Translations under genes and position numbers: made by a program
In this document: in pieces, positions 1-8,510 of the stretch
How positions within the stretch are numbered: the first letter of the stretch is position 1
Layout: each line of letters begins with the position of its first letter
The notes under the pieces: generated by a model
Seen by the model: only the letters and a program-made list of their open reading frames with translations
The model's database searches: none
Told to the model about the DNA's origin: nothing
Origin: Xanthobacter autotrophicus
GTDB lineage: Bacteria; Pseudomonadota; Alphaproteobacteria; Rhizobiales; Xanthobacteraceae
DNA: 64,000 nt
NCBI RefSeq assembly: GCF_029991245.1
Contig: NZ_JAIVFO010000003.1
Span: 1 to 64,000 of the forward strand
Reading direction: 5' to 3'

Positions 1-2
1 CC

Positions 3-947
3 CCCAAGGCCCCCTCCACCGCCTCCCGCAAGGTGGTGATCACCTGCGCCATCACGGGGGCGATCCACACCCCCACCATGTCGCCCCATCTGCCCATCAC
101 CCCGGACGAGATCGTCACCGAGGCCCTTGCGGCGGCGGAGGCCGGCGCGGCGATCCTGCACCTGCACGCCCGCAACCCGGAGACCGGCCAGCCGGACCAG
201 ACGCCGGAAGGCTTCGCCCGCTTCCTGCCGCGCATCAAGCAGGCGACCAACGCGGTCATCAACATCACGTCCGGCGGCAGCCCCTACATGAAGGTGGAGG
301 AGCGCGTGCTGCCCGCCGCCACCTTTAAGCCGGAGGTGGCCTCCCTCAACATGGGCTCCATGAATTTCGGCCTGTTCCACCTCGCCGACAAGTACAAGGA
401 GTTCAAGCACCCGTGGGAGAAGGCGCATCTGGAGAACACGCGCGACCTCGTCTTCCGCAACACCTTCAAGGATATCGAATACATCCTCTCCACCTGCTAC
501 GATAACGGCACGCGCTTCGAGTTCGAGTGCTACGACATCGGGCATCTCTACAACCTCGCCCACTTCCTCGACCGCGGGCTGGTGAAGCCGCCTTTGTTCG
601 TGCAGTCGGTGTTCGGCCTGCTGGGCGGCATCGGCCCCCATCCGGAGGACGTGATGCACATGAAGCGTACCTGCGACCGGCTGTTCGGCGACAAGTATCG
701 CTGGTCCGTGCTGGGGGCGGGGCGCAACCAGCTGCCCATTGCCGCCATGGCCGCCTCCATGGGCGGCAATATCCGCGTGGGGCTGGAGGATTCCCTGTGG
801 GCCGGGCGCGGCAAATTGGCCACCTCCAACGCCGACCAGGTGAAGCTGGCGGTGAAGATCATCGAGGGCCTGGGCCTTCAGGTCGCCTCCCCCGACGAGG
901 CCCGCCAGATCCTGGAGCTGAAGGGCGCCGACAAGACCAACATCTGA
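3..947 (+). CDS. Beta-keto acid cleavage enzyme (BKACE, DUF849), 5' end cut by window
   Basis: BKACE enzymes are zinc-dependent and condense a beta-keto acid with acetyl-CoA, giving acetoacetate and a new CoA thioester; the founding member Kce acts in lysine fermentation, but substrates vary widely. Seen here: the N-terminal VVITCAITGA strand, the HLHAR zinc-binding motif near residue 45, the ECYDIGHLYN segment, and the C-terminal VGLEDSLW stretch typical of the family. The first in-frame start codon is GTG at 33, but the frame is open to the window edge and residues ASRKVVITCAITG match the usual N-terminus of the family, so the true start probably lies upstream. A perfect hairpin follows the stop. 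The substrate cannot be told from the sequence. Whether it belongs with the NRPS 200 bp downstream is unknown. Confidence 0.9.
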   Translation, partial: PKAPSTASRKVVITCAITGAIHTPTMSPHLPITPDEIVTEALAAAEAGAAILHLHARNPETGQPDQTPEGFARFLPRIKQATNAVINITSGGSPYMKVEERVLPAATFKPEVASLNMGSMNFGLFHLADKYKEFKHPWEKAHLENTRDLVFRNTFKDIEYILSTCYDNGTRFEFECYDIGHLYNLAHFLDRGLVKPPLFVQSVFGLLGGIGPHPEDVMHMKRTCDRLFGDKYRWSVLGAGRNQLPIAAMAASMGGNIRVGLEDSLWAGRGKLATSNADQVKLAVKIIEGLGLQVASPDEARQILELKGADKTNI

Positions 948-953
948 CCTACC

Positions 954-979
954 CCGGTGCCGGTTTCCACCGGCACCGG
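954..979 (+). terminator. Hairpin after the BKACE gene
   Basis: Perfect 11-bp inverted repeat (arm CCGGTGCCGGT, 954-964 and 969-979) around a TTCC loop, starting 6 bases after the stop codon. There is no T tract, so it is either a GC-rich stem acting without one or an mRNA-stabilising hairpin. Confidence 0.6.
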
Positions 980-1148
980 CCCGGCTGGCCCGAGAGCGGC
1001 TCTGAAAGTGAGCCGGATGGGGCGCGGAACGCGAGCTTGGCCACTTGATTGAACGCCGATTTCCTGCCTCAATCCGGCACCCGCCCCGCCGCCTGCCCCA
1101 TCCAATCTCCGCGCGGCCGCGCTGCGCGCCAACATCGGGAACACCTCG

Positions 1149-4100
1149 ATGAACGTCGCCACGGCCCCGATTCCGCTTGCCGTCGTCACCCAGCGCATCT
1201 GGCTGGAATGCAAGCGGGCACCGGACAGCTCGGCCTATTTCGTGCCGTTCGTCTATCGCCTGAACCCCGACGTGGACCCCGACCGGCTGGAGCAGGCCCT
1301 GCGCGCCACCATCGCCGCGCACCCCGCTTTGCGCTCGGTGATCCGCGAGGTGGATGGCAAGCCCTACCAGGTGGTGCTGGACACCCCGGCGCGGGTGCTG
1401 GAGCGCTCCGACAGCTGGGACTGGGCCATCACCCAGCCGTTCGACGTGGCGAACGGGCCGCTGTTCCGCTTCGTGCTGTGCGGCGACATCTTCGTCCTCA
1501 ACGGCAGCCACATGGTGCTCGACGGCGGCTCCATCATGCTGCTGATGGAGGAGGTCGGCGCCCGCTATCACGGCGAGGCGGTGCTTGAACCCGGCCCCGG
1601 CCCGGCGGCGTGGGACGCCCACGAGCGCGCCTATCTGGAAAGCCCCGACCACGAGGCGGACCGCGCCTATTGGGTCGAGGCGCTGGCCCAGTCCGATTTC
1701 CACGCCGGCCTGCCGACGCGGCGCGAGAGCTACCAGGGCGAGAAGGACGGCAATCTCTATTTCTCGCTGCGCCTGCCGCAGATGAATGTCAGCCCGTTCA
1801 TCACCACGCTGGCGCTGATCCAGGCGCTGATCCACCGCTACACCGAGCAGGAAATGGTGGCGGTGCTCTATCCCACGGACCTGCGCGGCAAGCCGTTCGC
1901 GCGCTCCATGGGCTCCTTCGTCAACACGCTCATCGCCACCGCCAGCTTCACGCCGGAGCTGACCTTCGCCCAGTTGGTGCAGCAGGTGCAGGAGCAGCGC
2001 CGCGCCACCCGCGAACATGACCGCCTGTCGTTCCAGGAGGTCATCGCCGGCCTGCGCAAGGCGCGCCCGTCCGACGGCATCCAGCTGCCCAACGTCTCCG
2101 TCTCCTGGGCCAAGCCCCTGTGGCCGTTCGCGCTGGGCACCCCGCTGCCGCTGGAGACGGTGGATTGCCAGAACGACCTCCTGTTCCTCGCCTTCGCCGA
2201 GGGCGAGCGGCTGGACGTGCGGCTGCAATACCAGGCCGCCCAGTTTACCCGCCGCTTCGCCGAGGAACTGGCCGCCCACCTCTCCCTGCTCGCCGATGCG
2301 GTGAGCGCCCAGCCGGACGCGCCACTGTCGAAGCTGAAGCTCGCCACCGAGGCGGAGGTGCAGCGGATCGAGACCGAGTGGACGCCGCCGCCGGCGCCCC
2401 GTCCCGATCTGCAACTGCTCCACGACGCCTTCTCCGACTGGGCCGAGCGCCAGCCGGAGGCCCCCGCGCTGCTGATGCGCGAGCGGGTGGTGACCTATGG
2501 CGAGATGGAGCGCCTGACCAACCGCATCGCCCACGGCCTGCGCCGGCGGGGGGTGAAGCCCAACACCCTGGTCGCGGTGATGATGGAGAAGGGCTGGGAG
2601 CAGGCGGTGGCCTGCATGGCCATCCTGAAGGCGGGCGCCGGCTACCTGCCCATCAATGCCGCCTGGCCGCCCGAGCGCATGGACGCCGTGAACGCGCAGG
2701 GCGAGGTGGATATCGTGCTGAGCCAGCAGCGCGTGCTGGACCGCCTCGGCCGCCCCGGCCTCGCCGTGGATGACGCCGCTTTGTGGGCGGACGAGCCGGA
2801 CACCCGGCTGCCGTCCGTCAACGATATCGGCGACATCTGCTACGTGCTGTTCACCTCCGGCTCCACCGGCAAGCCCAAGGGCGTGACGCTGACCCATTTC
2901 TCCGTCATGAACAGCCTGCGCAACGCCAATGCGGAGCACGGCGTCGGGCCGGGCGACCGCTCGTTGCAGCTGTCCGATTTCAGCTTCGACCTCTCGGTCT
3001 ATGACATCTTCGGCATGCTCTCCGCCGGTGCCGGCGTGGTGATCCCGGACGAGGACCGGCACCTGGAGCCGCCGCACTGGGTGGAGCTGGTGCGCCGCCA
3101 TCAGGCCACCATCTGGCTGAGCGTGCCCATGTATGTGGACATGTGGGTGCAGTCGGGCGAGGCGCTGCCCTCCATCCGCGTGTTCATGATGGGCGGCGAC
3201 AAGATCCCCACCGACCTGCCGGACCGCATGCGCCCGCTCGCCCCCGGCGCGGTGATCTGGAGCATCGGCGGCCCCACCGAGACCTCCATCTTCTCCAACT
3301 GGTACCGCATCGGCGCGGTGGACCCGATCTGGACCACCATCCCCTATGGCCGGGCCATGCCCAACCAGAAGATGCTGGTGCTTGATCCCGGTCTCAACCC
3401 CTGCCCGCCCTTCATGCCGGGACGGATCTTCATGGGCGGCGTCTGCCTTGCGCGGGGCTACTGGCACGATCCGGAGAAGACTGACGCCGCCTTCATCACC
3501 TATCCGGCCACCGGCGAGCGCATCTATTACACCGGCGACCTCGGCCGCTGGCTGCCCGACGGCCAGGTGGAATTCCTCGGCCGCGCCGACTTCCAGGTGA
3601 AGGTGAACGGCTTCCGGGTGGAGCTGGGCGAGATCGAGGGCGCCATCGAGGCCCTGCCCGGCGTGAAGGCCGCCATTGTGGATGGGCAGGACCAGCCCAA
3701 CCGCAAGGGCAAGTTCCTGGTGGCCTATGTGGTCTTGGAGGGCGCGCTGGACGCCGCCGAGATGCGCGCCGCCCTGCAGGACAAGCTGCCCTATTACATG
3801 ATCCCGCGGGTGTTCGTGCCGCTGGAGCGCATCCCGCTCTCGGCCAACGGCAAGGTGGACCGCAAGGCCCTGCCCCGTCCCGACGTGGCGCAGATGCCGG
3901 GCGAACTGCCCTACGTGCCGCCGCGCACCGAGACCGAGGCGGCGCTGGTGGACATCTGGCAGGCGGTGCTGAAGCATGAGCCGGTCGGCATCCACGACAA
4001 TTTCTACGCGCTGGGCGGCGATTCGCTGCTGGCGGTGCAGCTCGGCATCAAGGCGCGGGAGGTGGGGCTGCCGCTCGATCCCACCGCGCTCCAGCGCACC

Positions 4101-5366
4101 CCCACCATCGCCGAGCTGGTGCAGGGCCTTGCCCCGGTGCGGGCGGTGGATGCGGGCGAGGCCACCGGCGACGAGCCGCTGTCGCCCATGCAGCGCTATT
4201 ATTTCAGCTGGGCGAGCGAGCGGCCGCAGCAGTTCAACGTCTCCGCCGTGTTCCGCTGCGCGCTGGAGCCGGAGCGGCTGCGCGAAGCCCTGAAGACGCT
4301 GGTGGCGCACCACGACGCCCTGCGCCTGAGGTTCCATGACGGCCGGCAGTATTATGTGGAAACCGGCATCGAGGTGCCGCTGGAGTGCGCCGACATCCCG
4401 CTGGCCGAGGTGGCCGCGCGGGCGGCGCAGATGCAGGAGACCATCGACATCGCGCAGGGCCCGATCATGCGCGCCGGCCTGTTCACGACCGAAGAGGGCC
4501 AGCGCCTGGTGCTCATCTGCCACCATCTGGTGACCGACGGCCTCTCCTGGGGCGCGGTGGTGACGGACCTGCAGCGGGCCTATCTAGGCCAGCCGCTGGC
4601 GCCGGCAGGCGGTACCTACAAGGCGTGGGTGGAAGGCCTCATCCGCTACGCCGCCACCCCCGAGGCGGAGGCGCAATTCCCCTACTGGCTCGAGCAGCAA
4701 GGCCCGACCTTCACCCCCGACAGCGACCAGCCCGGCGCCCGGCAGCGGGACATCGTCACCTTCCAGAGCGTGATGCTGGAGGAGACGCCGCACAATCCCT
4801 ACGAGCGCGTCGCCGCCGCTTTGGTGGAGGCTTCGGGGCAGGATCGCCTGATGTTGCATGTGGTGGGCCACGGGCGCGAGCCGGTGGTGGAGGGGGTCGA
4901 TCCCACCCGCATCTGCGGCTGGTTCACCACCCATACGCCCATCGTGCTGTCGGGTAGCCTTGCGGACGTGGCCGGCCAGCTGCACGCCATGCCCCGGCAC
5001 GGCATCGCCCATGGCGCGCTGCGCGCCTATCATCCGCGCGGGGCGGAGCTGGCGGTGCAGGACCAGGTCAAGATCCTGTACAATTTCTTCGGCGAGACCT
5101 GGGACGCCAGCTTCCACGGCGCGGTATTCGAGAAGCCGGAAGACGAGCTGCTGTACCTCAAGAACCACGCCTTCGCCGACAACCCGGCCGACTTCTGGCT
5201 GTATCTGGTCGCCGTCATCCATGAGGGCAAGCTTCAGGTGCGGTTCCAGTACTCGTCCGTCAACTACAGGGAAGAGACGATCCGCGGCCTCGCCGACCGG
5301 ATGCGGGAGAGCCTGAAGGCGCACCTCCACGATCCTGTCGCCGCGCCGGTCACCGCGCCGGCATGA
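1149..5366 (+). CDS. Single-module non-ribosomal peptide synthetase, C-A-T-E architecture
   Basis: A 1405-residue NRPS. Residues 1-405 form a condensation-like domain with SHMVLDG at 120-126: the catalytic second His is kept, the first His is Ser. The adenylation domain (about 425-930) has FTSGSTGKPKG at 568, a GPTET core, the YTGDLGRW motif and the NGKVDRKALP end. The pocket segment FDLSVYDIFG starts with Asp-Leu-Tyr, as in Cys-activating domains of siderophore synthetases, but the other code positions do not clearly match, so the substrate is open. The carrier motif LGGDSLL puts the phosphopantetheine arm on Ser959. A C-terminal epimerisation-type domain has HHLVTDGLSW (1125-1134) and YNFFGETWD, but its EGHGRE motif reads VGHGRE. 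There is no thioesterase or reductase, so product release is unexplained. The stop overlaps the start of the MFS gene. Confidence 0.93.
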   Translation: MNVATAPIPLAVVTQRIWLECKRAPDSSAYFVPFVYRLNPDVDPDRLEQALRATIAAHPALRSVIREVDGKPYQVVLDTPARVLERSDSWDWAITQPFDVANGPLFRFVLCGDIFVLNGSHMVLDGGSIMLLMEEVGARYHGEAVLEPGPGPAAWDAHERAYLESPDHEADRAYWVEALAQSDFHAGLPTRRESYQGEKDGNLYFSLRLPQMNVSPFITTLALIQALIHRYTEQEMVAVLYPTDLRGKPFARSMGSFVNTLIATASFTPELTFAQLVQQVQEQRRATREHDRLSFQEVIAGLRKARPSDGIQLPNVSVSWAKPLWPFALGTPLPLETVDCQNDLLFLAFAEGERLDVRLQYQAAQFTRRFAEELAAHLSLLADAVSAQPDAPLSKLKLATEAEVQRIETEWTPPPAPRPDLQLLHDAFSDWAERQPEAPALLMRERVVTYGEMERLTNRIAHGLRRRGVKPNTLVAVMMEKGWEQAVACMAILKAGAGYLPINAAWPPERMDAVNAQGEVDIVLSQQRVLDRLGRPGLAVDDAALWADEPDTRLPSVNDIGDICYVLFTSGSTGKPKGVTLTHFSVMNSLRNANAEHGVGPGDRSLQLSDFSFDLSVYDIFGMLSAGAGVVIPDEDRHLEPPHWVELVRRHQATIWLSVPMYVDMWVQSGEALPSIRVFMMGGDKIPTDLPDRMRPLAPGAVIWSIGGPTETSIFSNWYRIGAVDPIWTTIPYGRAMPNQKMLVLDPGLNPCPPFMPGRIFMGGVCLARGYWHDPEKTDAAFITYPATGERIYYTGDLGRWLPDGQVEFLGRADFQVKVNGFRVELGEIEGAIEALPGVKAAIVDGQDQPNRKGKFLVAYVVLEGALDAAEMRAALQDKLPYYMIPRVFVPLERIPLSANGKVDRKALPRPDVAQMPGELPYVPPRTETEAALVDIWQAVLKHEPVGIHDNFYALGGDSLLAVQLGIKAREVGLPLDPTALQRTPTIAELVQGLAPVRAVDAGEATGDEPLSPMQRYYFSWASERPQQFNVSAVFRCALEPERLREALKTLVAHHDALRLRFHDGRQYYVETGIEVPLECADIPLAEVAARAAQMQETIDIAQGPIMRAGLFTTEEGQRLVLICHHLVTDGLSWGAVVTDLQRAYLGQPLAPAGGTYKAWVEGLIRYAATPEAEAQFPYWLEQQGPTFTPDSDQPGARQRDIVTFQSVMLEETPHNPYERVAAALVEASGQDRLMLHVVGHGREPVVEGVDPTRICGWFTTHTPIVLSGSLADVAGQLHAMPRHGIAHGALRAYHPRGAELAVQDQVKILYNFFGETWDASFHGAVFEKPEDELLYLKNHAFADNPADFWLYLVAVIHEGKLQVRFQYSSVNYREETIRGLADRMRESLKAHLHDPVAAPVTAPA

Positions 5367-6574
5367 TCGCGCTTTATCTGCTGATCCTGGTGGATTCCAT
5401 CAGCGCGACGGTCATCATCCCGCTGCTCGGGCCGCTGCTGATCGATCCTGCGACGCTGGTGTTCCTGCCGGAGGCGTCGCTGCCCCTGCGCAATTTCGTC
5501 AGCGGGCTGCTGGTGGCGACCTATGTCTTCCTGATGCTGTACATGGCGCCGGTGCTGGGGCGCCTGTCGGACCAGTGGGGCCGCCGCCCGGTGCTGTTGC
5601 TGTGCGGGGCCGGCGTGCTGCTGGGCAATCTTCTGGCCGGCCTCGCCATCGACCTGCACCTGCTGCCGCTGCTGTTCCTCGGCCGGCTCATCGGCGGCGC
5701 CACCGCCGCCGCCCAGCCCACGGCCCAGGCGGCGCTGGTGGATACGGGCAGCAACAAGGCGCGGCTGCTGAGTTACAGCATGCTGTTCTCCTCGCTGGGC
5801 TTCGTGCTCGGCCCGGTGGTGGCGTCCGGCCTGTCGACCATCTCCTTCTCCGCGCCGCTGCACCTGTGCACGGCGCTGACGCTCGTCGCCCTGGTGCTGC
5901 TGTGGACCGGCTACCGGGAAGAGGACAAGCCCGGGCGCAAGGTGGACTGGTCCACCATCTCCCTCTTCGAAGGGGTACGCTGCTTCCGCGAGGCGGCGGG
6001 CGACAAAGCGGTGCGCGGCATCCTCGGCGGCTTCCTGCTGATGCAGGTGGCGTGGGGCAGTTTTTTCGTCTTCGTCTCGGTCTATCTGATGGCCGCGCCC
6101 GGCCTGCGGCTGAGCCTGCACCAGGTGGGCGCCTTCATGTCCATCATGGGGATCGGGTTCTGCATCTCCAACGCCTTGGTGCAGCCGGCCCTCTCCGAAC
6201 GCTTCGGCATGCGCAGCCTCGCCGTGGCCGGCCTTGGCTTGAACGCGGCGACCATGGTGGCGTGCCTTTTGCTGGGCTCGGCCTACCAGGCCTACGCGGC
6301 GGCGCTGATTGCCGGCATCACGGTCAACATCGCCTATCCCTCCATCGTGACCATGCTGTCGGATCGCGTGCCCCCGGATCGGCAGGGCTGGATCCTGGGC
6401 ATGGTCGGGTCGGCGGCGGCCATGGGGTGGGGGATTTCGTCGGTGATCTCTGGCGCCCTGGGCGGGCTGGGGCAGGCCCTGCCGGTGATGCTGGCGGCAG
6501 GGCTGATGGCGGGAGCCGCGCTGGCGATGACCGTGGCGGGCTCGGGCGGGACCACAGCCGGGACGCCCGACTGA
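5363..6574 (+). CDS. MFS transporter coupled to the NRPS
   Basis: A 403-residue major facilitator protein with about 12 hydrophobic segments. The loop between helices 2 and 3 carries the family signature GRLSDQWGRRPV, and a second half-like repeat follows a central hydrophilic stretch near residues 175-195 (REEDKPGRKVDW). This resembles the TetA/Bcr drug-proton antiporter groups. The ATG overlaps the NRPS TGA by four bases (ATGA), so the two are translationally coupled. The simplest reading is that it exports the NRPS product or protects against it. This is inferred from position; the sequence does not show the substrate. Confidence 0.9.
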   Translation: MIALYLLILVDSISATVIIPLLGPLLIDPATLVFLPEASLPLRNFVSGLLVATYVFLMLYMAPVLGRLSDQWGRRPVLLLCGAGVLLGNLLAGLAIDLHLLPLLFLGRLIGGATAAAQPTAQAALVDTGSNKARLLSYSMLFSSLGFVLGPVVASGLSTISFSAPLHLCTALTLVALVLLWTGYREEDKPGRKVDWSTISLFEGVRCFREAAGDKAVRGILGGFLLMQVAWGSFFVFVSVYLMAAPGLRLSLHQVGAFMSIMGIGFCISNALVQPALSERFGMRSLAVAGLGLNAATMVACLLLGSAYQAYAAALIAGITVNIAYPSIVTMLSDRVPPDRQGWILGMVGSAAAMGWGISSVISGALGGLGQALPVMLAAGLMAGAALAMTVAGSGGTTAGTPD

Positions 6575-6596
6575 CCGCGTCCGGGTGTCTTCTCAT

Positions 6597-6640
6597 GCCA
6601 ACGGCTCCGGCCTTTGACCGGCACTGAAGCGGGTTTGATC
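6597..6640 (+). repeat. Partial copy of the dispersed intergenic repeat
   Basis: The stretch beginning GCCAACGGCTCCGGCCTTTG resembles the first third of the full repeat copy that begins 120 bases later. It diverges after about 30 bases. Possible degenerate tandem copy; weaker than the others. Confidence 0.4.
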
Positions 6641-6715
6641 CACACCTCGGGCGTTTCCGAATTGTGGATCTTGACACCGGTTCCGGCGACGGCCGGAGCC
6701 GGGCGCCGCGTGCCT

Positions 6716-6822
6716 TATACCATCGGCCTCGGCCTTTGACCGATGCCAAGAGGGTGACGCTCAAACGCCGCGCGGGCTTGGCCAAGGGCCCATGAGCCAA
6801 GCTCAAGGACTAGGGGGTATCA
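6716..6822 (+). repeat. Dispersed intergenic repeat, copy A
   Basis: About 105 bases, starting TATACCATCGGCCTCGGCC, with a central CGCCGCGCGGGCTTGGCC block, and ending GGGGGTATCA. The ends form a short TATACC/GGTATA inverted pair. The last three bases are the reverse complement of the TGA stop of the yqhA-type gene, so the repeat abuts and supplies that stop. The best matching copy lies at 36209-36311. Confidence 0.8.
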
Positions 6823-7320
6823 GTGCTTGTTGTTCGAGAGCTTGTCGGACCAGGCCAGGACGAGGCTCGACCCCACGAACACCACATGGATGATGACGAG
6901 CCACATCAGCGTGTTCTCGTTCATCCCCTTGTCAAGGTTCATGAAGGCCTTCAGCAGCTGGATCGCGGAAATGGCGACGATGGAGGCCAGCAGCTTTTGC
7001 TTGAGGCCGGTGAAATCCACCCGCGTCATCCATTCCGGCCAGTCGGGGTGGCCTTCGGGATCGATCTTGGAGACGAAGTTCTCGTAGCCCGAGAAGATGA
7101 CGATCAGCACCAGGTTGCCGGTCAGCGTCAGGTCCACCAGGGCGAGGATGCCGAGGATGGTATCGCTCTCGGTGGCGCCGGTGGCGTGCGTCACGAAATG
7201 CAGCAGCTCGTTGCCGAACTTGAACAGCAGCACCAGCAGGGAGATGACGAGGCCGAGATAGAACGGCGCCATGATCCAGCGGCTGCGGAAGAGCACCGAC
7301 TCGATCGCACGTTCCAGCAT
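6820..7320 (-). CDS. UPF0114 / YqhA family membrane protein
   Basis: A 166-residue inner-membrane protein of the YqhA family (TIGR00645-like), whose function is unknown. It has a hydrophobic segment early (WIMAPFYLGLVISLLVLLF), the LTGNLVLIVIFSGYENFV core, KQKLLASIVAISAIQLLKAF, and a last helix near the C-terminus. The longer frame upstream of 7320 encodes Gly/Arg-rich sequence without homologous features, while the ATG at 7320 has GGAGGGG just upstream and begins MLERAIESVLFRSRW, the family's usual N-terminus. It is the last gene of the minus-strand ABC transporter cluster, 193 bp after the second permease. Whether it is co-transcribed is not shown. Confidence 0.9.
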   Translation of the reverse strand: MLERAIESVLFRSRWIMAPFYLGLVISLLVLLFKFGNELLHFVTHATGATESDTILGILALVDLTLTGNLVLIVIFSGYENFVSKIDPEGHPDWPEWMTRVDFTGLKQKLLASIVAISAIQLLKAFMNLDKGMNENTLMWLVIIHVVFVGSSLVLAWSDKLSNNKH

Positions 7321-7513
7321 CGTCCCAACCCCTCCGTCCTTGCCCGCGGGAGACCTCGACCCGAGGCCCGCGTGGTGCCGCGCTGCAGCAAGGCCCAAAG
7401 GGGTGCCACGGTCGCGGCCGAAGGGCAAGCGGGCAAAGCTTCGCAGGGGCAGCTTTGCCGGCCGCGGGGACCGCCGATGCCAAGGTGGCCGGGGGTCCCC
7501 GCGGCGATGGGTC

Positions 7514-8401
7514 CTATTCCTTCACCGCTCCGGTCATGGACGACACGTAATAGTCCACGAAGAAGGAGTAGAGGATCACCACCGGCAGCGAGCCCAGCAG
7601 CGCGCCGGCCATCAGCGAGCCCCATTCATACACGTCCGAGCGCACCAGCTCGGTGAGCACGCCCACCGGCACGGTCTTGTTCTCCGACGACTGGATGAAG
7701 GTGAGCGCGTAGATGAACTCGTTCCACGACAGGGTGAAGGAGAAGATGCCCGCCGAGATCAGCCCCGGCACCGAGAGCGGCAGCAGCACCTTGATGAGGA
7801 TCTGCCAGCGCGAGGCGCCGTCCACCAGGGCGCATTCCTCCAGCTCGAACGGGATGGAGCGGAAATAGCCCATGAGCAGCCAGGTGGAGAACGGCACCAG
7901 GAAGGTGGGGTAGGTGAGGATGAGGGCGAGCTTGGTGTCGTAGATCCCGAGCCCGAAGATCATGATGGCGAGCGGGATGAACAGGATGGAGGGCGGTACC
8001 AGATAGGCGAGGAAGATGCCGAGGCCGACCCAGCGCGACCCGTTGAACCGCAGCCGCTCGATGGCATAGGCGGCGAACACCGAGGTCACCAGCGAGATGA
8101 TGGTGGCCGCCACCGAGATGTAGATGGTGTTCCACAGCCAGCTCGGATAGGAGGTCTCGAACAGCAGATACTTGATGTGCTCAAGCGTCGGCTCCACCAC
8201 CCAGAGCGGCGAATAATTGTTGTAGTCCGTGAGCTGGTAGTTCGGCTTGATGGCCGTGATCGCCATCCAGTAGAACGGGAACAGCAGCACGAAGACGAAC
8301 ACGAGCAGCGGCAGGATGACTGTGACGAGCCGCCGGGGCAGGCTGTCGAGATAGCTCATGCCCGTGGAATTATCGGTCATCTGTTCGGGAGCGTGGGTCA
8401 T
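7514..8401 (-). CDS. Carbohydrate ABC transporter permease (MalG type)
   Basis: Inner-membrane permease subunit of 295 residues, CUT1-like. It has six predicted membrane segments, beginning with VILPLLVFVFVLLFPFYW near residue 30. The cytoplasmic EAA-type loop ECALVDGASRWQILIKVLLP contacts the ATPase and sits about 90 residues from the C-terminus, as usual. It pairs with the permease just upstream, the binding protein and the ATPase to form one importer. The class suggests a sugar, polyol or related substrate; the sequence does not say which. An ATG-rich N-terminus (MTHAPEQMTDNSTGM) leaves the exact start slightly uncertain. Confidence 0.93.
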   Translation of the reverse strand: MTHAPEQMTDNSTGMSYLDSLPRRLVTVILPLLVFVFVLLFPFYWMAITAIKPNYQLTDYNNYSPLWVVEPTLEHIKYLLFETSYPSWLWNTIYISVAATIISLVTSVFAAYAIERLRFNGSRWVGLGIFLAYLVPPSILFIPLAIMIFGLGIYDTKLALILTYPTFLVPFSTWLLMGYFRSIPFELEECALVDGASRWQILIKVLLPLSVPGLISAGIFSFTLSWNEFIYALTFIQSSENKTVPVGVLTELVRSDVYEWGSLMAGALLGSLPVVILYSFFVDYYVSSMTGAVKE

Positions 8402-8432
8402 GGCGTTGTCCTCGACGCGGGCGCGGCGCTTT

Positions 8433-8456
8433 CCCTCACCCGCATGCGGGTGAGGG
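8433..8456. repeat. Perfect extragenic palindrome between the permease genes
   Basis: A 24-bp perfect palindrome with arms CCCTCACCC and GGGTGAGGG around GCATGC, lying in the 109-bp gap between the two permease genes. It resembles the short CCCTC-type extragenic palindromes common in Rhizobiales. In RNA it would form a very stable hairpin able to stabilise the upstream message or reduce read-through. Confidence 0.75.
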
Positions 8457-8510
8457 TCGGGGAAAGGAAGGGTCGGGAGGGGCCGGTGCCGGCCGGGCGG
8501 GGCGTCGCCA

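Noticed and set aside
4584-5330. Long minus-strand frame (248 codons) inside the NRPS gene
   Set aside because: It is the high-GC shadow of the NRPS reading frame, with no domain and no ribosome-binding site, while the NRPS motifs are continuous across it.
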